DNA of 64,000 nucleotides from Haematococcus lacustris. Taxonomy: Eukaryota; Chlorophyta; Chlorophyceae; Chlamydomonadales; Haematococcaceae. Positions 27,101-40,619 of this stretch are shown here, piece after piece. Numbering within the stretch: the first letter of the stretch is position 1; each line of letters begins with the position of its first letter. A model generated the notes under the pieces. The model was not told the DNA's origin, made no database searches, and saw only the letters and a program-made list of their open reading frames with translations. The stretch spans positions 976,750 to 1,040,749 of the forward strand of contig JASKMD010000026.1 of assembly GCA_030144725.1 (NCBI GenBank), in the 5' to 3' direction. The translations under genes and the position numbers were made by a program.

Positions 27101-28625
27101 GAGATGAACAACATGACTGCAGCCCGCCAAGGGCTAGGAGCAGCGCCTCCCTGCACCTAGGCTGCAGGCAGCAGTCTTCATCAGGGTAGTGTGTGACAGA
27201 CTGCGTTTGCCCTGTGTTGCCTCGGCCCAGTAATGCATGGGAGCGACCCTGGTCAATGGCCAATGGGGCGTCAACGGGGGCACAGGCCTCGGCAGAGGGT
27301 TCAACCGTGCCTTGATGGTGTGTCATGCCACGATGAGGTCAGCGCCCCCTTGAAGAGGGTCAGGCACTAGCTTAGTCACCTGATACAGTCCAGTCTCAGC
27401 TGAGGGGCCCTGCAGCCACCAGCTGATCAGGTCGGCTTGAGCTACAACGTGCTCAGGCACACAGTACAGCCCTGTCCCAGCTGAGAGGCCCTCACTAACT
27501 CAGGTATAGAGTACACAGTAAGGTTCATAATCAAATATCTGTTATAAGCCTCCTCAGGGCCACCACCACCACTCACTGCTGCTACCTTGGCCTGCCTGAC
27601 CCGTCAGCTTAGCCCTGTCCCAGCTGGGAGGCCCTGAGGTGCCCTGACGCGACAGCACTGGCACATGCAGGCAACTCTGAGGTATGTCGGCTGAGGTGAT
27701 CTGTAGGCTGAGCCCCTGCAGCTGGCATCCGACTCGGTGGCCTGCTGTCCAGCATGCACCTGGGCTGGTTCAATGGCTGACTGGCATCCCCTCTGGCTTG
27801 TCAGTAGGGGGTAGAGAGATGGATGGGCATTGCATATGCGCTGGCTAGATGGCTGGCATGGTAATGGTATGTCATCCCCAGGCTTGATCAGAGTCTAGTG
27901 TCCCTTAGATAGGAAGGCATCTGGTCAACTGCCATCGGCTGAGCTGGGCGAGGAGCAAGAGATAGGTCATGCCAGCATGGGGCGCGCATGGCACCCCATG
28001 TGCTGCCACACTGCCAGGCAACTTCATAGCCAGCACCTGACAGGCTTGCCGCCAGCTGATCAGGTCGGCTTGAGCTACACCGTGCGGTAGGTCATGAGCA
28101 GGTGACAGCTCTGTGGCATTGCCAGTAGCACACAAGGCGAAAGACATCCTGCTGCAGTGCTGTGATCAGGGTACCACCTGACCTGATCACCTGGTCAGGA
28201 GAAAACAGGCTACTGTCTGCGCCAGGCTTCGAGCTAGTCCGCTGTAGCATCATGCTTTTGAATGTGGCTTCCACATCAGTGTAAGTGGCTCCAGCAGCAG
28301 TGGCATCCAGAATGGCTTGCGCAACTTCGAGCAAAGAGGCTGTTCGTGCTGGCCCAATGCCGACATCCTTTGCAAACCTGTCAGGGCGAGCAGCCGAAGG
28401 TCACAGATACAAAGCTGGCAGGGCAAGCTGCTGATGTGCTGAGAGCACCTACTGCAGGGCGTAGGCAAAGTAGTCCAGACGTATGGCATTGCGAGCGTCC
28501 GTCTTGTAGTCTGGCAGGTGGAAGGCCGCAGCGAGGGTGCTGCACCGCCCAGGCACCCGGCATGTCGACATGTCCGTCACCACGCGCATCAACGCATAGC
28601 TCATCACCGCACTTTCCAGCCTCCT
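24122..28625 (-). CDS. CFAP119: CFAP119/CCDC189-like ciliary protein, 5' end unresolved
   Basis: Six exons join in phase: 28625-28453, 28377-28191, 26663-26488, 25990-25849, 25252-25157 and 24214-24122 (stop TGA), encoding at least 288 residues. The second exon contains ALQFAKDVGIGPARTASLL across its junction and ends SSLFSPDQ. The third reads VSQAARFFARTFFRHHRLYA then HVF. This order (helical domain, F-S-P-E/D-Q, then Y-F-R-H-x-(K/R)-L-Y-x-x-V-F) is that of vertebrate CFAP119/CCDC189, recalled from memory. The C-terminal exons are Ala/Glu/Arg-rich coiled coil. The family belongs to the C1a projection of the ciliary central pair. The 5' end is uncertain: the exon at 28625 is preceded by a stop in its own frame, while another frame opens at an ATG near 28683, so a small indel or a missed exon is possible. 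The intron 28190-26664 is 1.5 kb. Confidence 0.72.
24886..25156. repeat. CCGCCTCACTC-type short satellite
   Basis: About fifteen degenerate units of roughly 16-17 bp (CCCGCCTCACTCCTTTA, or with TTTGA or CTGAA) fill the intron just 3' of exon 25252-25157. The array touches that exon's donor. Confidence 0.8.
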
Positions 28626-31157
28626 CTGAATCAGGAGCTTGGGCCCAGTATTGCGTCAGCCTGTTCGCTTCGATGGCCACCATGAGAGGAAGAGATGTTC
28701 AACAACGTACTACAGGAACGAGCTGGCGCTGTGTATTCGATACACTTTCCAGGCTGAAACGGAGATCGTGGCACAGCAGGTGAGCACCACGCATGTGCAT
28801 GGATGATGCTTTATGACAATGTTTCTTTCTTGGCGTACCTTGTGGCGATATTATTGAAAGGTTATTTGCACCGATCCTGCGCTCGTTGGTTGCAGCATTC
28901 AGTTACTACGTATCACCAGCTCCAACAGCGACAGTCAAGTCCTTATTCACAAGTAATCGACATCAAGTATACCCTAGCACACAAAGAAGAGGCCACCAAC
29001 GTGTGGACACTGCACACAAAGAAGAAGCAGTTGAGTTCACACGCGGGTATATAATTCATGCTGCATGCTCACCCATGTCACAACCTCCAAGACAGTTTAT
29101 CATTTCCTTGCTGCACTGTGCCTGCCACACATAAAAGCGTGCGCACAGGAGTGATGCACAGGCCTAGCCAACCTAGTAATCAAAGGCATTTGTCGGTGTC
29201 TATGGATTCTTGCCAGGGACCAAACTCGTGCAATACCTTGCAGGAGCCAAAGCCCTAGAGGACTATGGCAGACACCAAGGGGTAGTGTGATGACCTCATA
29301 AGCCTCATAGTCACTCTACATGCTTGACAGTCAAACAAAACAAAACTACATGCTTGGCAGACTGTTTCTTCTTCCCAACATGCCAGCATGCAGTGGACTG
29401 GCCATGAATTCTGCCACCTGAGCAGCAAACTCCCAGTACTTGTGGCAGCACACACTGTCACAATGCTGCAGCTCTACAGCTAACCCTGATGCAGGTCAGG
29501 CACCATCAGACCTCAGCCCCCCTCCCCCACTTGCAGCTTGCAGGCACCACCCCTCTCACCCTCCACCCACCCACCCACCCACCCACCCACCCACTCACCC
29601 ACCCTCCACCCACCCACCCAGCCAACCAACCTCCCTCGCTGAGGACATGCAATGGACTTGTGTGCTGCTTGAGTTCCTTCAACACAGCGTCCGTGCTGGC
29701 CTCTACTGCCTGGATGACACACCATGCCATGTCAGTTGTGGCCCCCGGTTCAGTATCCGGCAATACCCCCAGCAAACTGCATGGCAAACTGCATGGCTCA
29801 GTGCATGGCCATGGCCATGGTGGCATGGCTGACATGTGTTGTTGGGTGACCTGGCCTGGTGCTGTGAGCCAGTCTCAAGGCACACATGAGAGGGCACCTG
29901 GTGGCATGTCCAAAGCGCATCTACCCCAGGCATGCAATGCAGCAAGACGACCATGCAGTAAGCCAACCACTACAGACACAGTGCAGTCACAGCTTAACCT
30001 AGCACAGGAGGCCAAGCGCAGTTACTCTACCTGCCAGCTGCCGTCACTAACACACACAGGATGCCCCTCACCCTGACTGACCCACCCCGGGTGCCCACCA
30101 AGCGCGCAGCTTGTGCCCCCTATGCGGTCAGGCCTAGTCCTGGTGCTATGCACTCTTTACTAACTAAGGCCCCTAGGCGACCATGTAAACAAGAGCCAAA
30201 GTTGCATGTGGTGGATGCCAGGCATGGAGAAGGATGCGTCCATGGGCACGCACATGGGAGGAGTGTGGCTGGGTGTGTATAAGAGCTGCCTGCCCTCTTC
30301 GAACGCGCAGCAAACCAGCTGCTGCTTCCCTCCCACCCCCTCCAGCCAAGCCACGCTAGCTGCCCCTCCACCTTGCACACCCCTGGAAGCCAGTCCCCGT
30401 CACGGCTAGTGCAGCACTCTACAGTGCAGCACTTCCGGTCATGCGGTGGCCACCAGCAACCCTGCAGGGTCCAGCTGCACCTGCGTGCCCCCCGCTGCCA
30501 TGTCCGCAGGTCCAGGTCCGTGCATTCCTACCCCCGGCTGCTTGCGTTGGCGCTGTCCGTATTGCCAGTTAGCCAGCCAGCTACATCACTGAGGTGGAAC
30601 ACCCACACACAACACCCACACCCTCACCCACATACCCTCCCATACACATACCCCCTCCACACACACACTTCTGAGGGTACACTCAACCTCCCTAGTGGTC
30701 AGTGAACCTCCCTAATGGTCACCTTTCATGAGTGACATTGCGTCTCACATGTGTTGTACTCCTGGCCAGGGCTGGCTGGGTGCTGTATCACTTAGCATGG
30801 ACATTGGCAGCAGGGTCATATGGCTGGCTAAGGAAGCGGACAGCTGGGTGGAGTGGAGGAGCTCGAGGGCCAAGGGCCAGGGGCTTGGCTCATGGCCTGA
30901 CCGCATGCCCTGCCAGCAAAAGTGAAAAGTGCCCATGAACATATCAGCCCAGCACCCTCTGACCCTTCACCCACTCATCATATAAGGGCTAGGGCCTGGG
31001 CCTGGGAAATACCCTAGCCCTGATGCTCTGCCTGCGTAACTGCCTCCTTGCATGCCTCAACCACCAACTGTCCCTCAACCTCAACTGCACCCGCCCTGCT
31101 CATCACCTCAACCGAGTTCAGTGCCTACACAAGAGGACTGGGCACTGCAGGCATCTC
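28626..31157. other. 2.5-kb stretch between two minus-strand genes
   Basis: This should hold the 5' end of the CFAP119-like gene and the 3' flank of the Q-rich gene. A possible minus-strand exon near 29725-29640 reads AVEASTDAVLKELKQHTSPL after a CAG acceptor, but it could not be linked. A CCCACC-rich tract lies at 29560-29625. No other gene, RNA or element was recognised. Confidence 0.4.
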
Positions 31158-34100
31158 CTATCTGCTCGCTGCTGCTGATGATGGTGGGGGGTCAAAGCCA
31201 GCATGGGGCAGGGCATTGCCACCCCCTACATGGGGGCCCAGGACAGCGTGCGTGGTGAAGACAGCATGTGGGGGAGGCAGTACCTCCGGTAGCAACGCCT
31301 GGGGCTGGGGCTCTTCCAGGGAGTTGGCAAAGGTGAGCCACGCACAGCTGCAGCAGCGCCCAGACCCAAAGCCCTGCTGCCCGCCCTCCCTGCCTCCCCG
31401 CAGCCCTGAGAGCTGCTACGTCCCTAGTGCTGCTGGGTCCCTAGTGGCGGCCAGGAGGTGTGGGGGGTGCCCAGGGCCTGAGTCTGGCTCTGGGGCTGGG
31501 GCGGCTGGGGCTAGGCCCGCCTGTCAGCCTGCTGTCATTCTCCTCCTCCCCCTCGCACCCCACCCCACCCCACCCCTCTGGGTACAAGGCCTGCTTGTCA
31601 TCCTCACAGGCCCCTGCTGCTGCCCTTCTCCCTCCTCCCCTCGCACCCCACCCCTCCCCTGCTTCCACCCTCCCTCAGCTCCCTGCGCTGGTGCTGCTTA
31701 TAGCTTATGGCATCGCCAACCGCTGCAGGTGCCCTTGGCAAAGGTAACCCTAACAGCTGCAGCTGATGCTGCTTCACTCCAGGGTCCCTCTGCAACTCCC
31801 TTTCCTTCACCACCTGTGTCCTAAGGGAAACAGCTAGCCTGGTGCCCTGATGTCCCCTTGGGGCCAGTCCACTCTGTCCCTGTTTTCCCGTTCCCTCCTT
31901 TTCTACCCCAGCTTGCCCTCATCTCCCCTACGCCTCCTGCCTCTTGCCCTATGCCTCCTGGCCCACCCCTTGCATCCATCCCAGTGTTGTTCAGCGAGCC
32001 CAGTGTAGCGGGCTGGCTGGTGCTGCCTCCACTGCCTGATGACGGTAGCGCATGGCACACAGCCTGTGCTGACTGGAGGCGATTGGCCACTGGAGCTACA
32101 TCTGGGCTCACATCTGCTGGGCCTTGCTGCTCATCTGTTGGGCATCACATATGCTGGGCTCACATCTGCTGGGCCTTGCGGCGGCTCCACAACCTGTTGT
32201 TCAGGCGCTTGTTGAGGTAGGCTGGCATGTACTCCACATTGGACAGGTCTGCGGAGCAGACAGTCAGAGCCGTGCACATAGGAAGCCTGGGCAGGTGCTG
32301 ATGCTGGGCAGGAGCTGGGTCAGGTTCAGGTTCAGGTTCAGGTTCAGGGTCAGAGGCAATGTCAGGGTCAGGGTCAGGGTCAGGGTCAGGGTCAGGGTCA
32401 GGGTCAGGGTCAGGGTCAGGGTCAGGGTCAGGGTCAGGGTCAGGGTCAGGGTCAGGGTCAGGGTCAGGGTCAGGGTCAGGGTCAGAGGCAAGGCATCAAA
32501 TATCAGGAGCAGCGTGCTCACCAGTGGCTTCCAGCAGCTGCAGCTCCTCCAGCACATCAGCCTCACTCAGCTCACTCAGCTGCCCCATGACCTGCAGCAG
32601 CCACCCGCAGCAGCAGCAGGGCCTTCATCCAGCACCACGAATCTTTCCCTATCCATGACCCACCTCCCATGTCAAACACCACTCCAGGTCACGGATGTCA
32701 TCAAACATGTGACAGCATCACTCGTTGCAGCGTAGCAATGACCAGATGGGTTGGACGCAGGGCCCGCGGCCAGACAGAGCAGGAAGGGCTGGGAGCAAGG
32801 TAAGGATGCTGTGCTGTGATGCTAATGACAGGGCTATTGGTGGAAGGGGTGAGGGGGCAGGAGCAATGAGCAGATGGCGATGAAGCTGACTGTATGCTCA
32901 GGCTGGTAGGCTACCGGGACACGGCTGTGTGGGCAGATTGTGGCCTGGCCATATGCAGTCAGACTAGGAACAGAGTCTGTGTCGATGCTCATGTTGGGGC
33001 AGAGCGGAAAAGAGCAAAGTGCAAGGCCAGGGCCAGGGCCAGGTGCGGGGTTCGTGTCAGATGTCCAATGTCAGGGGTGAGGGCCTAGTCAAGCCCCAGC
33101 CCCCACCCCCACCCACACAACTTGATCACCTTAGCAGGCAGAGTGGGCGCCAGATTTGGCAGGAAGTGAGGCCAGCCCCTGCCCCTGCCCCTGCCCCTCT
33201 CAGACACCCTCACCTTGACTACCCCAGCATCCAGGTGCTTCCAGTCCACATAGCTGCAGTTTGCCACGACCTCCTCCAGCTTCCTGAACACCTGTGGTGG
33301 CGGCACGATGAGTGGAGAGCACTGCTGAGCATGCAGGGTGCCAGTGTGTGGGTGTGCCAGCACAAGGCGGTACCGAGCAATGAGTGAAGTTCATGTTAGG
33401 ACATGGTGTTCTAGCCAGTGTTTTTTTTTCAAAACAGCCAAGCTGATGCTCGTAACGAAGGGTCCAGGACCATCACATAGCTGGTTACGCAGTTGGTCCC
33501 GACTGGTAACGAAAAACAAGTATCGCAGCATTTTCTTATGCCAAAAGATGTTTTTATATATATTTTATACATAAAAGACATTTTTCAGTTACGAAGCAGC
33601 CGAGGCCAGCCAACGCAAGGGTCCGTTTGGTAACGAAATCCAGGCCTAGAAAGCGAGCTTTTGGTTCCGATCGTTACGTATTACGCAAAAAAAAAAAAAC
33701 ACTGGTTCTGGCCCTGATGGCCCTGTCAGCGGCGGCATGTGCTGTCTGCAGCCTGCGTCACCCAGCCTGCAGCCTGGAGCTCAATAACCTTTGCTGCCGC
33801 CTCTCCCCGTATTGATCCCATCTTGCCCCGCAGCCACTCATACCACCATCACCCAGCCTCAGCCGAACCTGGTCCCTGGCATGCCTCACTTCCACCACCC
33901 GCCTGCAGCCCCAGTGCTCTTGCAGCCAACACAGGCTACCACCCAGCCACTGCCTGACCCCTCCTTGCACCAGTTGCCCCTACCGCCTTGCGCGCCCCCC
34001 TCCCAAACACCAACCAACGCCTGACCCCACCCACCCTCCCACCCCACCACCCACTCACTCACTCACCCACCCACCCTCCCTCCCACCCCACCACCCACCC

Positions 34101-37100
34101 ACCCTCCCACCCCACCACCCACCCGCCCCACCACCCGCCCACCCACCCACCCTCCCTCCCACCCCACCCACCCACCCACCCATCCTCCCAGCACACCACG
34201 CACCCGAGGAGGCAGGCGTTGCAGCACTGCTCTCACAGGCAGGGGCAATGACGCCAGGCTAGTCCCAGAGCTAATCATGCCCGCCAAGCCAGCGATGCCC
34301 AGGCCATGGCCCCCCATGCCCCCTCCCGGCAGCATCATGCCCGGCCCCTGCCGCATGGCCCCGCCTACAGGCAGGCCCATGCCCACCCCCATGCCCCCGC
34401 CTAGGGTGGGGCGGGAGAGGAATGTGCCGCCAGCCAACCCCAGCGTGGCACCCAGGCCGCCTGGGGTGAAGCTGCTGCCCATACTCATGCCCAGAGCCCC
34501 CAGCCCCCCAAGGCTACCCACACTGCCCAAGCCGAACAGGGCGTCGTCATAGGCCGTTGCCATGCTGCCAGTGCGGCTGGCGCTCATGCCAGGCATGTTC
34601 ATGGCTGTCAGGTGGGCGCCATGGTTGCTGGTGCGGTGGTGGGGCCCAGCGGGGGTGGGGCCAGAGGGGCTGGGGAAGGGGTGTTGGGCGAGGAGGCTGC
34701 TGGTGCGGGTGAGCAGGGGGCCGCCGGCAGGTTGGGGCCCTGGGGTACGACTGGAGGCCAGGTGGAAGGAGCTGATCACTGCGGGCGAGGAGGAGGGCAG
34801 GGGCATGGTCCAACAGGCGGGGCAACAGGTCAGGTCAGGTCAGGTCAGGTCAGGTCAGGTCAGGTCAGGTCAGGTCAGGTCAGGTCAGGTCAGGTCAGGT
34901 CAGGTCAGGTCAGGTCAGGTCAGGTCAGGTCAGGTCAGGTCAGGTCAGGTCAGGTCAGGTCAGGTCAGGTCAGGTCAGGTCAGGTCAGGTCAGGTCAGGT
35001 CAGGTCAGGTCAGGTCAGGTCAGGTCAGGTCAGGTCAGGTCAGGTCAGGTCAGGTCAGGTCAGGTCAGGTCAGGTCAGGTCAGGTCAGGTCAGGTCAGGT
35101 CAGGTCAGGTCAGGTCAGGTCAGGTCAGGTCAGGTCAGGTCAGGTCAGGTCAGGTCAGGTCAGGTCAGGCAGCAAGGTAGGGGGCAGGCAGCAAGGTAGG
35201 GGGCAGGCAGCAAGACAGGGCATGGATCGGGGCAGGGGTGGCTTTGTTCAAGGGGCAAAGCAGGGCAGGGATGGCTAGGTGGAAGGGCCAACACCCCTCT
35301 CCCTCCCACTCCCTAACCTAGCACCCTGATCCTCCCCCTCTCATCCTCTCCCTCACATTTATGCCATCCTTCCCCTCCCCCTCCGCCTCCCCACCCCCTC
35401 CCCCTGCCCCTCCCGTCCCACCCCCCAGATCTCTACAACCTTGTCACCCTTCTCTTCCCCTTGACACTCTTGCCATCCTCTCCCTCCCCTCCCACCCAAT
35501 CGTGCTTGCAGATCCATCCAGACCCAGCAGGGGTGTGCGTTGTGGAGGTGAGGGCTGAGTGAGGGGCGGTACGGGCCAGTTGCACTCACTGTGGGCGAGG
35601 TAGGACGGCACATGCAGCATGCCTGTCAGCTGGTCCGGCCCTAGAGCCCCCAGCGCCCTGAGTGCCGCCACCGCCTCCTCCTCGCTGCTCTTGGCCAGCA
35701 GCTGGTAGACCACCCCCTCATCAAAATCCTCACCCTGCCAAAGGGCACAAAGGAGATGAGGAAGACTACGCAGGCAGAGCCAGTGTGCATGAAGGGAGGA
35801 GCTTCTGACTGGAGGGGGCACGGCCGAATCTCCCCACCTGCCCTAGCCACCTGATTGCAAGGAAGCTAGGATGGGGGGCCCACCAGCATGCATGCATAAG
35901 GTAGGGTGCAGGGGTTACTGTTGGCCTGTTACCCAGGGGATTGGCAGCAGGTGATGGACAGAAGCACTCTCTTCCAAAACATCTGCTGCTCCCCCCACCT
36001 ACCCTGGATGCCCCAGGAGGACACCCTGTAGGTCAGGCTGGTGACTAGCAGTGCGGTCCCTGTTGCAGTGTTTTGAAAGCAGGGTGATGGTGATGGAGGT
36101 GCTGGTGGTGGTGATGTGGTGATGGTGGTGATGTGGTGGTGGAGGTGATGGTGGTGGTGGTGAATGTGAATGTGATGATTGTGGTGGTGGTGATGGAGGT
36201 GCTGGTGGTGGTGATGTGGTGATGGTGGTGATGTGGTGGTGGAGGTGATGGTGGTGGTGGTGAATGTGAATGTGATGATTGTGGTGGTGGTGATGGAGGT
36301 GCTGGTGGTGGTGATGTGGTGATGGTGGTGATGTGGTGGTGGAGGTGATGGTGGTGGTGGTGAATGTGAATGTGATGATTGTGGTGGTGGTGATGGAGGT
36401 GCTGGTGGTGGTGATGTGGTGATGGTGGTGATGTGGTGGTGGAGGTGATGGTGGTGGTGGTGAATGTGAATGTGATGATTGTGGTGGTGGTGATGGAGGT
36501 GCTGGTGGTGGTGATGTGGTGATGGTGGTGATGTGGTGGTGGAGGTGATGGTGGTGGTGGTGAATGTGAATGTGATGATTGTGGTGGTGGTGATGGTGGT
36601 GGTGGTGGTGGTGGTGGTGGTGATGTGGTGATGGTGGTGATGTGGTGGTGGAGGTGATGGTGGTGGTGGTGAATGTGAATGTGATGATTGTGGTGGTGGT
36701 GATGGAGGTGCTGGTGGTGGTGATGTGGTGATGGTGGTGATGTGGTGGTGGAGGTGATGGTGGTGGTGGTGAATGTGAATGTGATGATTGTGGTGGTGGT
36801 GATGGAGGTGCTGGTGGTGGTGATGTGGTGATGGTGGTGATGTGGTGGTGGAGGTGATGGTGGTGGTGGTGAATGTGAATGTGATGATTGTGGTGGTGGT
36901 GGTGGTGGTGGTGGTGGTGGTGGTGGTGGTGGTGATGTGGTGATGGTGGTGATGTGGTGGTGGAGGTGATGGTGGTGGTGGTGAATGTGAATGTGATGAT
37001 TGTGGTGGTGGTGATGGAGGTGCTGGTGGTGGTGATGTGGTGATGGTGGTGATGTGGTGGTGGAGGTGATGGTGGTGGTGGTGAATGTGAATGTGATGAT

Positions 37101-38670
37101 TGTGGTGGTGGTGATGGAGGTGCTGGTGGTGGTGATGTGGTGATGGTGGTGATGTGGTGGTGGAGGTGATGGTGGTGGTGGTGAATGTGAATGTGATGAT
37201 TGTGGTGGTGGTGGTGGTGGTGGTGGTGGTGGTGGTGGTGGTGATGTGGTGATGGTGGTGATGTGGTGGTGGAGGTGATGGTGGTGGTGGTGAATGTGAA
37301 TGTGATGATTGTGGTGGTGGTGATGGAGGTGCTGGTGGTGGTGATGTGGTGATGGTGGTGATGTGGTGGTGGAGGTGATGGTGGTGGTGGTGAATGTGAA
37401 TGTGATGATTGTGGTGGTGGTGATGGAGGTGCTGGTGGTGGTGATGTGGTGATGGTGGTGATGTGGTGGTGGAGGTGATGGTGGTGGTGGTGAATGTGAA
37501 TGTGATGATTGTGGTGGTGGTGGTGGTGGTGGTGGTGGTGGTGGTGATGTGGTGATGGTGGTGATGTGGTGGTGGAGGTGATGTGGTGGTGGAGGTGATG
37601 GTGGTGGTGGTGAATGTGAATGTGATGATTATGGTGATGCTGGTGGTGGTGGTGGTGGTGGTGGTGGTGGTGGTGATGTGGTGATGGTGGTGATGTGGTG
37701 GTGGAGGTGATGGTGGTGGTGGTGAATGTGAATGTGATGATTATGGTGATGCTGGTGGTGGTGGTGGTGGTGGTGGTGGTGGTGAAGTGGTGGTGGTGGT
37801 GGTGATGGTGGTGAATGTGAATGTGAATGTGATGATTGTGGTGATGCTGGTGGTGGTGGTGGTGGTGCTGCTGCTGACCCACCCACCTTGAGACCCTGCA
37901 CACTGAGCAGCAAGTGCAGCACCTCGGCCTGCACTCCCCCGCTGAGCCTGTTGAACAGCCGCGGGTCAGGCAAGCGTGGCCTGGCCCCCTGTTGCTGCAG
38001 GCGTGGGTGCGACCCCCCCGAGCTGGACGCCCCCCCTCCAAAGCTGCCCCCGGAGGCCTGCAGCTGGAGGGGCAGGGGTGCCTGCAGCTGCAGGGGCGTG
38101 CTCCCAGCGCTGCCAGCAGCAGGGATCAAGACCTGGCCCAGGCTGCCCTGGCTGTGCAGCAGCTGGCCTAGGCTGGAGCTGGACCCAGGGCCTCGGGGGC
38201 TGAGGCCAGCCACCCCTGCCGCCAGCCCCCCCGCCATGCCAGCCAGCATGCCAGCAGCACCTGGCCCTGCCTGGGGGGAGAAGGCGCTGAGGGAGCGCTT
38301 GGACTGCAGGCCTGGGGTGTTGGTCAGGGGGGAGGGCAGGCTGTTCAGGCGCTGGGCGGCAGGGGTGCTCTTGGGTACGGGTCCTTGGCTCAGGCTGCTG
38401 ATGGAGCTGCTGGAACGGGGGAGGGGCAGCATGTGGGGGGCGTCCTGTGGGCCGGGGGAGGGGCCTGCTGGGGGGGGGGCCCAGCCTGGCATGGAGGGCA
38501 GCAGGGAGGGGGAGCGGGAGAGGGGTGGCGGGGGGGGTGGGGGGCCTGCTGCATGCTCCATGCTTGCATGCAAGCCCAGTTGAGCCAACTGCTGCTGCTG
38601 CTGCTGGTGTTGAAACTGCTGCTGCTGCAGGTGATGCTGGAGCAGCTGCTGCTGCTGGAGGTTATGGTGG

Positions 38671-38705
<35 letters not shown>

Positions 38706-40585
38706 CTGCAGTTGTTGTTGTTGGTGGTGGTGCTGTTGCTGCTGCTGCTGCAGGTGGTGGGTGTTGATGTCGGCAGGCACAGCAAAGCCTGAGGGGCCCA
38801 GCTGGCCATGCAGGCGGGACGCCGCGTCGACTGCCGCATGCACATGCTGTGCCAGCAGCTGCTGGGCAGCTGCAGCAGAGGCAGCACTCACCTGCAGAGC
38901 CTGGCCAGGGGGGGTGACAGCAGCAGGGGGGCTGGAGCCCCACAGGGAAGTCCCCAGCTGCTCCCCCCCAGGCCCCTGCACCCTGCCCCCTGCTGCCTCT
39001 ACCCCTAGCCCAGCCCCTGCCCTGCTGGTGGCCAGTGCTCCTCTGGACTCGAAGTCCAGCAGTGTTTGCAAGGCGCTGTCCAGGGCATCGCCTGCAGCAA
39101 GGTCATGATCGGCCACTAGCAGAGGTGCGGGTCTGCTGCTCACTCGCAGGTCGCCGCTTGGCGCTGCCTCCTGCTGCTGCTGCTGCTGCCACTGCTGCTG
39201 CCACTGGTGGTGGTGGTGCTGCTGCTGCTGGGTGTGGTTGGGTTGGGGCTGGTGCAGGGGCGTCAGCCTGCTGCCGAGCTCGCCCGGTGGTGGAGGGGAG
39301 TGCAGAGGGGAGGGGGGTGTAGCCTTGGGGCCAGACAGGGTGTTGGGGGAGGTGAGGCTGGCCTGCGGGTCTGCCCCTGGATGGCCTGAGGAGGGGGAGA
39401 GGGGCGGCCCCTGCTGGCTGCTGGTGCTGCCCGGGGGGCCGCCTGACAGCTGAGGGGTGTCTGCCCTGTTGCTGCCACTGTTGCTGCCAAGTTGCTGCAG
39501 CTGCTGGTACTGCCATACCTGCCCCTGCGGCTGCTGCCCATGCCCCTGCGGCTGCTGCCCGTGCCCAACCTGCCCTTGCTGCTGGTGATGCCAGAGCTGT
39601 TGTTCCCACTGCTGCTGCAGCTGGTCCTGCTGCAGCTGCTGCTGGTCCTGCTGCTGCTGGGCTTGGTGCAGCTGCAACAGGGAAGTGGCCAAGTGGGAGT
39701 GCATGTCAGGGCCCTGATGCAGCTGAGCCAGGGCCTGAGCCAAGGGCATAGACAGAGCAGCGGCGCCTTCAGCTGCCCCCTGGGACCCCTGCAGCACCCC
39801 CCACCCACCCAGCCGGGGGGGAGCAGCAGGGGTGCCGGGGCTGTCCCACACACCACGGCTGACGGACATGCTCTCACTGCTTGCAGGCAGGGTGGTCACA
39901 CCTGGGTCATTGCCAGCAGCCAGGCCAGTGTCCTGATTAGGCGGCAGCGTAGACGGTAGGCGACCAGGCAGCAGGGTGAGGCCAGTGAGCTCTGTAGTGC
40001 ACTGCTGCTGCTCGGGGTCTTGATGTGGAGGGGGCATGGTGGGGGTGCAGGTGGAGGGTTGCATGAAAGGAGTTGTTGCGGCGGCGGTGGCTGCGGTGGC
40101 GGCTGGAGTCATGGCTGGGGTCAGGGGTGTGGATGTGCTGGCAGGGTGGCGGACAGCATGGGGACCCACTGCCGGCAGCCCTTCACAGTCCCTATGGGAG
40201 GGCTGAGTGCCTGCCCCTTGCTGCCAAGGGTGCCCTTGGCTGGCCCCTGCTCTCCCACCTGCTGCTTGGCTGGCTGAACCAGCTGGGGAGGTGACGCAAT
40301 GGGCCAGCTGGGCTGTGTGGGTGGGCAGGCCTGCCCCTGCTGCTGCTGCTGCCCCTGATGCTGGGCTGGCATCGCCCTCCATGACAGCAGAGCCAGCCGT
40401 TGGGGTTGTCGCTGTATCCGGCTTAAGAGGGGGTGGGTTGGGCTGCAGGTGCTGACCAGCTTCCTGTGATGTCACTGGCAGTGAAGGGGTGGAGGGAGGT
40501 GGGGGGGTCCCTGGCTGCTGCCGATCCAGCTGACGGCAGCTGGGAGCTTCAGAGGGGCTGGTGGGCTGGGCTACGCTCTCCCCCC

Positions 40586-40619
<34 letters not shown>

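Noticed and set aside
32350..32486. (GGGTCA)n considered as interstitial telomere
   Set aside because: The unit differs from the TTTTAGGG telomere of related algae and the array lies in an intron.
32663..32708. Possible exon MFDDIRDLEWCLTWE on the minus strand of the Q-rich gene
   Set aside because: No acceptor lies between the upstream in-frame stop and the exon, and exons 33291-33214 and 32591-32522 already join in phase without it.
35999..38041. 680-codon His/Pro/Thr-rich frame on the minus strand
   Set aside because: It runs through the intronic 100-bp minisatellite. The correct exon of the Q-rich gene uses a donor at 37886 and joins in phase to 35734.
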